From Pseudonocardia sp. (GTDB lineage: Bacteria > Actinomycetota > Actinomycetes > Mycobacteriales > Pseudonocardiaceae), in assembly GCA_025869365.1 (NCBI GenBank), contig JAOZVV010000143.1:1-32328 (forward strand): a DNA stretch of 32,328 nt. Direction: 5' to 3'. Made by a program: the position numbers and the translations under genes. Position 1 is the first letter of the stretch. Every line of letters starts with the position of its first letter. Positions 1 through 6,558 of this stretch are shown here, piece after piece. The notes beneath the pieces were generated by a model. That model searched no databases. It saw only the letters and a list, made by a program, of their open reading frames with translations, and had not been told where the DNA came from.

Positions 1-734
1 CGGGCGAGGCCAAGAACACCTACGGCACCGGCAACTTCATGCTGCTCAACACCGGAACCGAGCTGGTCCGCTCGGAGTCCGGGCTGCTCACGACGGTCTG
101 CTACAAGTTCGGCGACGAGCCCGCGGTCTACGCCCTGGAGGGTTCGATCGCCGTCACCGGGTCGGCGGTGCAGTGGCTGCGCGACCAGCTCGGGATCATC
201 TCGGGCGCCGCGCAGAGCGAGCAGCTGGCGCGCCAGGTCGAGGACAACGGCGGGGTGTACTTCGTGCCCGCCTTCTCCGGTCTCTTCGCGCCGTACTGGC
301 GCTCCGACGCCCGCGGCGCGATCGTCGGGCTGTCGCGGTACAACACCAACGCGCACCTGGCCCGGGCCACCCTCGAGGCCATCTGCTACCAGAGTCGCGA
401 CGTGGCCGACGCCATGGAGAAGGACTCCGGGGTGCACCTGGAGGTGCTCAAGGTCGACGGCGGCGTGACCGCCAACGAGCTGTGCATGCAGATCCAGGCC
501 GATGTGCTGGGTGTGCAGGTGTCGCGCCCGGTCGTGGCCGAGACCACGGCGCTCGGCGCGGCGTACGCCGCGGGGCTGGCCGTCGGGTTCTGGAAGGACA
601 CCGACGAGATGCGCGCCAACTGGAACGAGTCCAAGCACTGGGACCCGGTGTGGACGAGTGAGCAGCGAGACACCGGCTACGCCCAGTGGAAGAAGGCGGT
701 CCAGCGGACCCTGGACTGGGTAGACGTCGACTGA
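1..734 (+). CDS. glpK: Glycerol kinase, C-terminal part (5' end outside window)
   Basis: ATP-dependent phosphorylation of glycerol to sn-glycerol 3-phosphate in the cytoplasm. The open frame runs from the window edge (first full codon at 3) and starts with the family motif [18 protein letters not shown]. It continues through the C-terminal FGGY-kinase domain: [19 protein letters not shown], the [15 protein letters not shown] stretch, and the ATP-site segment [20 protein letters not shown]. Later comes the conserved [18 protein letters not shown] block. About 240 of roughly 500 residues are present; the N-terminal domain lies upstream of the window. glpD follows after 36 nt on the same strand, so the two are very likely one glycerol-catabolic operon. 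The ATG at 39 is internal and is not the start. Confidence 0.95.
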   Translation, partial: GEAKNTYGTGNFMLLNTGTELVRSESGLLTTVCYKFGDEPAVYALEGSIAVTGSAVQWLRDQLGIISGAAQSEQLARQVEDNGGVYFVPAFSGLFAPYWRSDARGAIVGLSRYNTNAHLARATLEAICYQSRDVADAMEKDSGVHLEVLKVDGGVTANELCMQIQADVLGVQVSRPVVAETTALGAAYAAGLAVGFWKDTDEMRANWNESKHWDPVWTSEQRDTGYAQWKKAVQRTLDWVDVD

Positions 735-770
735 GGGTTCGAGAACTCGCACTTCGAGAGGACATGTGAA

Positions 771-2480
771 ATGAGATCCGTCGCGCTCTCCCCGGAGGCC
801 CGCACGCGGGCCCTGGCCGACCTGGCGTCCGGTGAGCTCGACGTTCTCGTCGTCGGTGGTGGTGTCGTGGGTGCCGGGAGCGCCCTCGACGCCGCCACCC
901 GCGGCCTGCGCGTCGGACTGGTCGAGGCCAGGGACTTCGCGGCCGGCACGTCGAGCCGCTCGAGCAAGCTCATCCACGGTGGCCTGCGCTACCTGGAGAT
1001 GCTCGACTTCCGCCTCGTCGCCGAGGCGTTGCAGGAACGCGGTCTGCTGATCCAGACCCTCGCGCCGCACCTCGTGCGGCCGGTGCCGTTCGTCTATCCG
1101 CTCAAGCACCGCGGGTGGGAGCGCTTCTACGCCGGTGCGGGCGTCGCGCTCTACGACACGCTCGGCCTGCTGTCCGGCCGCTCGCGCGGGCTGCCGCGCC
1201 ACCGGCACCTCACCCGGCGCGGCGCCCGCCGCGTCGTCCCGTCGCTGCGCAAGGACTCCCTGGTCGGCGCCCTGGAGTACTACGACGCCCAGGTCGACGA
1301 CGCCCGGCACACGATGATGGTCGCCCGCACCGCCGCGGCGTACGGGGCGCACGTCGCCACCCGCGCCCGCGTCGTCGGGTTACTGAAGGAGAGCGGCCGG
1401 GTCGTCGGCGCCGAGGTGCAGGACCTCGAGACCGGCGAGCGCTTCGAGGTCCGCGCGAAGCAGGTCATCAACGCCACCGGGGTGTGGACCGACGAGACCC
1501 AGAGCCTCGCCGGCGAGCGCGGCCAGTTCCACGTCCGCGCGTCGAAGGGCATCCACCTCGTGGTGCCGCGGGACCGGATCCGCTCGGACTCCGGGCTGAT
1601 CCTGCGTACCGAGAAGTCCGTGCTGTTCGTCATCCCGTGGGGCCGGCACTGGATCATCGGGACCACGGACACGGACTGGAACCTGGACCTGGCCCATCCG
1701 GCCGCCAGCGCCGCGGACATCGACTACCTGCTCCAGCACGTCAACGCGGTGCTGGAGAACCCGCTGACCCACGAGGACGTCGAGGGCGTCTACGCGGGCC
1801 TGCGCCCGCTGCTGGCGGGTGAGTCGGACTCGACGTCGAAGCTGTCCCGTGAGCACGCCGTCGCCACCCCGGTTCCGGGGCTCGTCGTCGTCGCGGGCGG
1901 GAAGTACACGACCTACCGGGTCATGGCGCGCGACGCCGTCGACGCGGCCGTGCACAGCCTGGACGCGAAGGTCCCGGCGTCGGTCACGCAGAACGTCCCG
2001 CTCATCGGGGCGGACGGCTGGGAGGCGCTGAAGAACTCCGTCGCGGTGCTGGCGAAGCGCCACGGCATCCACCCGGCGTGGATCGAGCACCTGCTCGGCC
2101 GCTACGGCTCGCTGATCGACGAGGTGCTGGCGCCCGTCGCGGAGGACCCGTCGCTGGGCGAGCCGCTCAAGGGGACCCCGGACTACCTGCGTGCGGAGAT
2201 CCTCTACGCCGCGACGCACGAGGGTGCCCGGCACCTGGACGACATCCTCACCCGCCGCACCCGCACCTCGATCGAGACGTTCGACCGGGGCCTGGGCGCG
2301 GCCGAGGAGGTCGCCGCGCTCGTCGCCCCGGTGCTCGGCTGGAGCTCCGAGCAGCAGGCCACGGAGGTCGAGCACTACCAGGGCCGGGTCGCCGCGGAGC
2401 GGGAGAGCCAGCGGATGCCGGACGACGCGACCGCGGACTCCGCCCGGATGGGGGCGCCGGACGTCGTACCCGTGCGCTGA
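771..2480 (+). CDS. glpD: Glycerol-3-phosphate dehydrogenase (FAD-dependent)
   Basis: Oxidises glycerol 3-phosphate to dihydroxyacetone phosphate and passes electrons to the quinone pool; normally a peripheral membrane flavoprotein. The 569-residue length fits the family. Residues 24-36 form the FAD Rossmann strand with the GGGVVGAG motif. Residues 61-76 carry the GlpD signature SSRSSKLIHGGLRYLE. Further conserved blocks are VINATGVWTD, the IPWGRHWIIGTTDTDW segment, and YAGLRPLL followed by VVVAGGKYTTYRVMA. The last about 150 residues match the C-terminal GlpD cap (DUF DAO_C-like), with RAEILYAATHEGARHLDDIL and RRTRTSIE. An AGAGGA-type Shine-Dalgarno sequence (755-760) precedes the ATG. It follows glpK directly and completes glycerol entry into glycolysis. 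Confidence 0.96.
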   Translation: MRSVALSPEARTRALADLASGELDVLVVGGGVVGAGSALDAATRGLRVGLVEARDFAAGTSSRSSKLIHGGLRYLEMLDFRLVAEALQERGLLIQTLAPHLVRPVPFVYPLKHRGWERFYAGAGVALYDTLGLLSGRSRGLPRHRHLTRRGARRVVPSLRKDSLVGALEYYDAQVDDARHTMMVARTAAAYGAHVATRARVVGLLKESGRVVGAEVQDLETGERFEVRAKQVINATGVWTDETQSLAGERGQFHVRASKGIHLVVPRDRIRSDSGLILRTEKSVLFVIPWGRHWIIGTTDTDWNLDLAHPAASAADIDYLLQHVNAVLENPLTHEDVEGVYAGLRPLLAGESDSTSKLSREHAVATPVPGLVVVAGGKYTTYRVMARDAVDAAVHSLDAKVPASVTQNVPLIGADGWEALKNSVAVLAKRHGIHPAWIEHLLGRYGSLIDEVLAPVAEDPSLGEPLKGTPDYLRAEILYAATHEGARHLDDILTRRTRTSIETFDRGLGAAEEVAALVAPVLGWSSEQQATEVEHYQGRVAAERESQRMPDDATADSARMGAPDVVPVR

Positions 2481-2483
2481 CAA

Positions 2484-2505
2484 CTACTGATCGATCGATC
2501 AGTAG
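2484..2505. promoter_or_regulatory. Perfect 22-bp palindrome, candidate operator
   Basis: Starting four bases after the glpD stop, 22 bp read identically on both strands, centred on GATCGATCGATC with CTACT/AGTAG ends. Base composition is about 50 % GC in a roughly 73 % GC neighbourhood. Length and perfect symmetry are typical of TetR/GntR-type operators. It lacks a loop and a T-tract, so it makes a poor intrinsic terminator. It sits 51 bp upstream of the ABM-family gene, which it may control. No regulator gene is adjacent. Confidence 0.55.
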
Positions 2506-2556
2506 GCCGGATCGGCGGCTGTCCCGCGGCGCCCGCGACGTGTAGGACTGATGGTC

Positions 2557-2877
2557 ATGAGCGCTGTGATCGTCGTTGCCACCATCAAGCCCAAGCCCGG
2601 ACAGGAGCAGGAGGTGCTCGAGGCCCTGCAGTCCAGCATCCCGCTGGTCCACAAGGAGCCGGGCTGCGAGAAGTACGCGCTGCACCAGGGCCTCGGGGAC
2701 TCCACGGATCTCGTCATGATCGAGCGCTGGGAGTCCGCGGAGGCGCTCAAGGAGCACGGCTCGGCCACCGCCCTCGCGGAGCTGGGCAAGGCGCTCAAGG
2801 GCAAGCTGGCCGGCCCGCCGGAGGTCGTCCGCCTCGCCTCGGTCCCGACGGGCACCGCGGAGCAGGGCGCCATCTGA
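2557..2877 (+). CDS. Antibiotic biosynthesis monooxygenase (ABM) domain protein
   Basis: A 106-residue single-domain protein of the ABM/YgiN-like ferredoxin-fold family. Members act as small cofactor-free monooxygenases, quinol oxygenases or related dimeric enzymes; the substrate here is unknown. Seen directly: an N-terminal strand (AVIVVATIKPKPGQEQEVL), the conserved middle PLVHKEPGCEKYALHQG, and MIERWESAEALKEH. The last matches the family pattern of a strand with a W/Y followed by an amphipathic helix. ATG 2557 is preferred because TAGGA at 2543-2547 lies 9 nt upstream; for the in-frame ATG at 2551 the spacing would be only 3 nt. A strong hairpin follows the gene and a 22-bp palindrome precedes it, so it looks monocistronic and separately regulated. 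Confidence 0.85.
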   Translation: MSAVIVVATIKPKPGQEQEVLEALQSSIPLVHKEPGCEKYALHQGLGDSTDLVMIERWESAEALKEHGSATALAELGKALKGKLAGPPEVVRLASVPTGTAEQGAI

Positions 2878-2891
2878 CCCACCGGCTCCTG

Positions 2892-2940
2892 CAGGAAGGC
2901 CACCCGCACGCCAGATCCTGGCGGGAGGGTGGCCTTCCTG
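2892..2940. terminator. Long hairpin, probable terminator of the ABM gene
   Basis: The 14-bp arms CAGGAAGGCCACCC (2892-2905) and GGGTGGCCTTCCTG (2927-2940) are perfectly complementary. Between them a second stem, CGCCAG/CTGGCG (2909-2914 and 2918-2923), is separated from the outer one by a symmetric 3x3 internal loop and closes on a 3-nt loop. It begins 15 nt after the ABM stop. There is no T-tract, as is common for actinobacterial hairpin terminators. Confidence 0.75.
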
Positions 2941-2972
2941 GCATCGGGGGACGGGTCGCGGACGCGCCGGAC

Positions 2973-2984
2973 TACCGTGCGGGA
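2973..2984 (+). promoter_or_regulatory. -10 element of a probable leaderless promoter
   Basis: TACCGT (2973-2978) fits the actinobacterial TANNNT -10 consensus and ends exactly 6 nt before the GTG at 2985. This would place the transcription start on the start codon. No Shine-Dalgarno is visible and no convincing -35 is seen. The same geometry recurs at 14039 and 24987. Confidence 0.5.
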
Positions 2985-3956
2985 GTGGCCGGACCCCTCG
3001 TCTCCCTCGCCGACATCACCCTCGCCGCCGAGCGGATCGCCCCGCACGTCGTCCGGACCCCGACCGTCCCGAGTCCGGGGCTGAGCGCGCTCCTCGGGGT
3101 CCCGGTCACCGCGAAGCTGGAGCTGTTGCAGCGCACGGGGTCGTTCAAGGCCCGCGGGGCGACCGCCAAGCTCCTCTCCCTCACCGACGCCGAGCGCGCG
3201 GCCGGGGTCGTCGCCGTCAGCGGCGGGAACCACGGGATCGCGGTCGCGGTGATGGCGGGCGAGCTCGGGGTGGCCGCGACGGTCGTGATGCCCGAGTCCG
3301 CCCCCGCGAGCTCCGTCCGGACCGCCCGGGACGCGGGAGCGGACGTCCGGCTCACCCCGGACGTCGCCCGGGCGTTCACGATGATGGCCGAGCTGGAGGC
3401 GGGCGGGCTGACGCTGGTTCACCCGTTCGCCGACGCCACCGTCGTCGCGGGTCAGGGCACGGTCGGCGCCGAGCTAGCCGAGGACGCGGGCGAGCTGACG
3501 GACGTCCTCGTCAGCATCGGGGGCGGCGGCCTGATCTCCGGGGTCGCGGCGGCCCTGCTCGCGCACCGCCCGGACGTGCGGATCTGGGGTGTCGAGACCG
3601 CGGGCGCCGAGTCGATGACCTCGGCGCTGGCCGCCGGGGGCCCCACGCCCGTCCAGGTCTCCTCGATCGTGACGACGCTGGGCGCCCCGACCGTCTCCCC
3701 GCTCACCTACGAGCACGTGTCCGCGCTGGTCACCGAGGTCCTCGTGGTACCGGACGCGGATGCCGTCCAGGGAACGCTGGACCTCGCGGACCACGCGAAG
3801 GTCTGGGCGGAACCCGCCGCCGGCTGCCTGCTGCCGGCGGCGCGGCTGGTCCTCGACAAGATCGGCGACGACGCCCGGCTGGGCCTGGTGATCTGCGGCG
3901 GCAACGCGTCGACGGCGGACGTCACGGCCTGGGCGGCCCGCTTCGGCCTGCGGTAG
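2985..3956 (+). CDS. PLP-dependent threonine/serine dehydratase-like enzyme
   Basis: A fold-type II PLP enzyme of the threonine dehydratase/serine racemase group, expected to deaminate L-threonine or L-serine to the 2-oxo acid and ammonia. The 323-residue length fits the short catabolic form without a C-terminal ACT domain. Key sites: the PLP lysine in GSFKARGA (K55), the cofactor-ring motif SGGNHG near residue 80, the glycine-rich phosphate loop SIGGGGLISGVAAAL, and the C-terminal VICGGN strand. GTG 2985 is chosen because it begins the conserved N-terminus and lies 6 nt after a TACCGT -10 element. The absence of an ACT domain argues against allosteric biosynthetic IlvA. Exact substrate (threonine, serine, or 3-hydroxyaspartate) cannot be read from the sequence. 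Confidence 0.88.
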   Translation: MAGPLVSLADITLAAERIAPHVVRTPTVPSPGLSALLGVPVTAKLELLQRTGSFKARGATAKLLSLTDAERAAGVVAVSGGNHGIAVAVMAGELGVAATVVMPESAPASSVRTARDAGADVRLTPDVARAFTMMAELEAGGLTLVHPFADATVVAGQGTVGAELAEDAGELTDVLVSIGGGGLISGVAAALLAHRPDVRIWGVETAGAESMTSALAAGGPTPVQVSSIVTTLGAPTVSPLTYEHVSALVTEVLVVPDADAVQGTLDLADHAKVWAEPAAGCLLPAARLVLDKIGDDARLGLVICGGNASTADVTAWAARFGLR

Positions 3957-3991
3957 GGACTCGATCCGGGCGTCCGAACGTTGTACCGGTC

Positions 3992-5077
3992 GTGCGGACT
4001 GACGTGGTGGTGATCGGGGCCGGGCAGGCCGGGCTCTCGGCGGCCTACGGGCTGCGCCGCGCCGGGCTCGAACCCGGCGCGGGGTTCACGGTGCTCGACG
4101 CGAACCCGGCCCCGGGCGGGGCCTGGCAGCACCGGTGGCCGACGCTGCGGGTCGACGACGCGCACCGCATCCACTCCCTGCCGGGCCTCGAGTTCGCCCC
4201 GGACGACCCCGCGCGGCCGGCCAACCAGGTCGTCCCGGAGTACTTCGCGGCCTACGAGCGGGACCACGACCTGCGGGTCCGGCGTCCGGTCCGGGTGATC
4301 GCCGTCCGCGACGCGGACCCGGACCCGACCGTCGAGACGGACCTGCTCGTCGAGACCGATCGGGGCACCTGGACGACCCGGGCCCTGATCAACGCCACCG
4401 GCACGTGGAGCCGCCCGTTCGTCCCGGCCTACCCGGGGGCGCGGGAGTTCCGCGGCCGGCAGCTGCACGCCGTCGACTACCCCGGCCCGGAGGGGTTCGC
4501 GGGCGAGCGGGTGGTGGTCGTCGGCGGCGGGACGACCGCGGTCCAGCTGCTGTTGCAGATCGCGCCGTACGCCGCGGCCACACGCTGGGTGACCCGGCGC
4601 GAGCCGGAGTGGCACGAAGGGCCGTTCGACGCGGAATCCGGACGGGCCGCCGTCGCGCGCGTCGAGGAGCGGGTCCGGGCCGGCCTGCCGCCGCGCAGCG
4701 TCGTCGGCGTGACCGGGCTGGCGCTCACGCCCGAGTACCGCGCCGGGATCGCCGGCGGTGTCCTGGAGCGGCACCCGATGTTCGCCCGGCTCACCGCGGA
4801 CGGGGTGGTGTCGGCGGACGGGACGCTGTGGCCCGCGGACGTCGTGCTCTGGGCGACGGGCTGGCGGCCCGCCGTCGGGCATCTGGCGCCGCTGGGCCTC
4901 AGGAGCCCGCGCGGCGGGATCACCCTCGACGGCACCCGCGCGGTCGCCGATCCCCGGGTGCATCTCGTCGGGTACGGGCCGTCCGCCAGCACGATCGGCG
5001 CGAACCGGGCCGGGCGGGCGGCGGCACACGAGGTGGTCACCCGGTTGCGGGCCGGGTCACCCGCAGCGGTGGGCTGA
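3992..5077 (+). CDS. Flavin-containing monooxygenase-like FAD/NAD(P) oxidoreductase
   Basis: A 361-residue flavoprotein of the CzcO/FMO type. Residues 4-20 hold the FAD Rossmann motif GAGQAG. Residues 153-164 read FRGRQLHAVDYP, matching the FMO/Baeyer-Villiger fingerprint FxGxxxHxxx[WY][PD]. A second dinucleotide motif, VVVVGGGTTAVQ (about 174-185), would bind NADPH, and the C-terminal VLWATGWRP is the usual ATG-containing motif. FMO-type oxygenation of a heteroatom or carbonyl is therefore plausible, but the substrate is unknown. The protein is shorter than typical Baeyer-Villiger enzymes (about 500 residues), so it may be a CzcO-like small FMO. GTG 3992 starts 35 nt after the dehydratase stop, so co-transcription is possible. 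GTG 4004 is an alternative start. Confidence 0.85.
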   Translation: MRTDVVVIGAGQAGLSAAYGLRRAGLEPGAGFTVLDANPAPGGAWQHRWPTLRVDDAHRIHSLPGLEFAPDDPARPANQVVPEYFAAYERDHDLRVRRPVRVIAVRDADPDPTVETDLLVETDRGTWTTRALINATGTWSRPFVPAYPGAREFRGRQLHAVDYPGPEGFAGERVVVVGGGTTAVQLLLQIAPYAAATRWVTRREPEWHEGPFDAESGRAAVARVEERVRAGLPPRSVVGVTGLALTPEYRAGIAGGVLERHPMFARLTADGVVSADGTLWPADVVLWATGWRPAVGHLAPLGLRSPRGGITLDGTRAVADPRVHLVGYGPSASTIGANRAGRAAAHEVVTRLRAGSPAAVG

Positions 5078-5094
5078 GCCGGCGGCCGGGCCGG

Positions 5095-5625
5095 TCACCG
5101 CGACCCCGTTCCCGGCCCGGACCGATCCGGGTGCTCTCCGCCGAGGGCGGCCCGCTCCCGTCGCAGCACCACGTACTCCCGGATCACCACCACGATGATC
5201 GCGATGTCCAGGGCGGCGAGGAACGGCAGGACGAACGATCCCGTGTGGATCGCCCGCAGCACCTCGTAGACCACGAACGCGCCGAGGACGAGCACCGCCA
5301 CCGGGTAGGCCGGGAGCCATTTCCGCAGCAGCGCCACGACGAGCCCGAGCTTCACCACGCCGTGCAGTGCGAGGTAGAGCACGGCGAACGTGCGGCTGCC
5401 GGACACGAACTCGGTGGTCCCGGACACGAAGTGCCGGGCCAGCGTCCCGTCCGGCGGGCCGAGCAGGTCGCGCGCGAGGACCTCCCCGACGATCCGGTGC
5501 ACCGCCGCCCCGGACACGAGGAGCAGGACCAGGGCGCCGATCAGCTCCGCGGCGCCGTCGGCGCCCTTGACGAGCAGCGCGATCCGGAAGAGGCGGTCGG
5601 TCCGCGTCGGCGCGCTGCTGGTCAC
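5095..5625 (-). CDS. DUF2127 family membrane protein
   Basis: A 176-residue integral membrane protein resembling the DUF2127 family, whose function is unknown. Hydrophobic segments are visible at about residues 13-40 (LFRIALLVKGADGAAELIGA and following), 78-100 (FAVLYLALHGVVKLGLVVAL), 106-125 (AYPVAVLVLGAFVVYEVL) and 134-152 (LPFLAALDIAIIVVVI). That suggests four transmembrane helices with a short polar C-terminal tail. It is the downstream partner of the HAD phosphatase gene on the minus strand (21-nt gap) and converges on the FMO-like gene with a 17-bp gap. Confidence 0.8.
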   Translation of the reverse strand: MTSSAPTRTDRLFRIALLVKGADGAAELIGALVLLLVSGAAVHRIVGEVLARDLLGPPDGTLARHFVSGTTEFVSGSRTFAVLYLALHGVVKLGLVVALLRKWLPAYPVAVLVLGAFVVYEVLRAIHTGSFVLPFLAALDIAIIVVVIREYVVLRRERAALGGEHPDRSGPGTGSR

Positions 5626-5646
5626 GATGCCGAGGGTAGGCGCCGG

Positions 5647-6447
5647 TCAGGTCCGGCCGCGCCGGATGCCCAGCAGGCCCGGCAGGTCCGCGATCGAGTC
5701 GACGACGTGCTGCGGCCGCTCCCCGTCGACGCCCTCCTCGGTCTCCGGCCGGTACTTCCCGGTCCGGACGAGCACCCCGGTCAGGCCGTGCGCCTGGGCG
5801 CCGAGGACGTCCGCCTCGACGTCGTCGCCGATCATGAGGGCCTCGTCCGGGGCGACGCCGAGGGTGCCCAGCGCGGCGGCGAAGAACGCCCCGGACGGCT
5901 TGCCCAGGACGACGGCCTCGGTTCCGGCGGCCCGCTCGAGGCCGACGAGGAACGCCCCCGTGTCCAGCTGCATCCCCGCGTCCGTGCGCCAGTACAGGTT
6001 CCGGTGCATGGCGACGAGCGCGGCACCGTCCTGCAGGTGCCGGAACGCGGCGTCGAGCGCCTCGTAGGAGAACTCGGGGCCCGCGCCGCCGAGCACGACC
6101 ACGTCCGCGGTCCCGGCGGTGACGTCCACGAGCTCGATCCCCGCCAGGTCCTCCTCGACGTCACCGCTGCTGAGCAGGGCACACCTCGCCCCGCCGTGAT
6201 GCTCGCGCAGATGGGCCGAGGTGGCCGCGGCGGCGGTCAGGACGTCGTCCGGGGCGACGGGGAACCCCGCGTCGGCCAGGGTGGCGGCGATGCGGGCGCG
6301 TGTGCGGGACGTGGTGTTGGTGATCAGGGCGAACGGGACGTCCGCGTCCCGCAGCGCCGTGAGCGCCTCGACGGCACCGGGCAGCGGCGCCCAGGAGACG
6401 GTCAGCACGCCGTCGATGTCGATGAGGACAGCCCGGATCCGCTCCAT
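5647..6447 (-). CDS. HAD-IIA family phosphatase (LHPP/NagD-like)
   Basis: A 266-residue HAD-superfamily phosphohydrolase with a type IIA cap, closest in pattern to the LHPP-like/TIGR01458 subgroup. Motif I is VLIDIDGVL with nucleophile D10 and acid/base D12. Motif II is the Thr/Ser in LITNTTS. Motif III is the lysine in VLGKPSGAFF. Motif IV is MIGDDVEADVLGA. Function would be dephosphorylation of a small or protein-bound substrate in the cytoplasm; the substrate is not evident. The ATG at 6447 is preferred over the in-frame codon at 6486, because a GGGAGGAG Shine-Dalgarno lies just upstream and the conserved domain starts at MERIRAVLIDIDG. It is divergent from the MFS gene and probably co-transcribed with the DUF2127 gene. 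Confidence 0.88.
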   Translation of the reverse strand: MERIRAVLIDIDGVLTVSWAPLPGAVEALTALRDADVPFALITNTTSRTRARIAATLADAGFPVAPDDVLTAAAATSAHLREHHGGARCALLSSGDVEEDLAGIELVDVTAGTADVVVLGGAGPEFSYEALDAAFRHLQDGAALVAMHRNLYWRTDAGMQLDTGAFLVGLERAAGTEAVVLGKPSGAFFAAALGTLGVAPDEALMIGDDVEADVLGAQAHGLTGVLVRTGKYRPETEEGVDGERPQHVVDSIADLPGLLGIRRGRT

Positions 6448-6513
6448 CGGTCGCTCCTCCCGTCGTGCTGGTCGTGTGGCGTTCACCCCGGCACCGAACC
6501 GACGCCGTCGGGA

Positions 6514-6550
6514 TGGACCACGGACCGCTCGCGGCGTAAATTAGTTGTTG
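6514..6550 (+). promoter_or_regulatory. Promoter of the MFS gene (near-leaderless)
   Basis: TGGACC (6514-6519) and TAAATT (6537-6542) form a -35/-10 pair with an exact 17-nt spacer. The -10 ends 8 nt before the ATG at 6551, so the transcript would start at or within one or two bases of the start codon. No Shine-Dalgarno is present. The AT-rich pocket stands out sharply from the surrounding GC-rich DNA. Confidence 0.65.
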
Positions 6551-6558
6551 ATGCTAAT
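6540..6558. promoter_or_regulatory. Inverted repeat ATTAG-N9-CTAAT, candidate operator
   Basis: A 19-bp inverted repeat begins inside the -10 element of the MFS promoter and ends within codon 3. Its size and position resemble MarR/TetR operators that control drug exporters by blocking RNA polymerase. No regulator gene is adjacent, so any repressor acts from elsewhere. Confidence 0.5.

Noticed and set aside
2484-2505. The 22-bp palindrome as a glpD terminator
   Set aside because: It has no loop, moderate GC and no T-tract; an operator fits better, although termination cannot be excluded.
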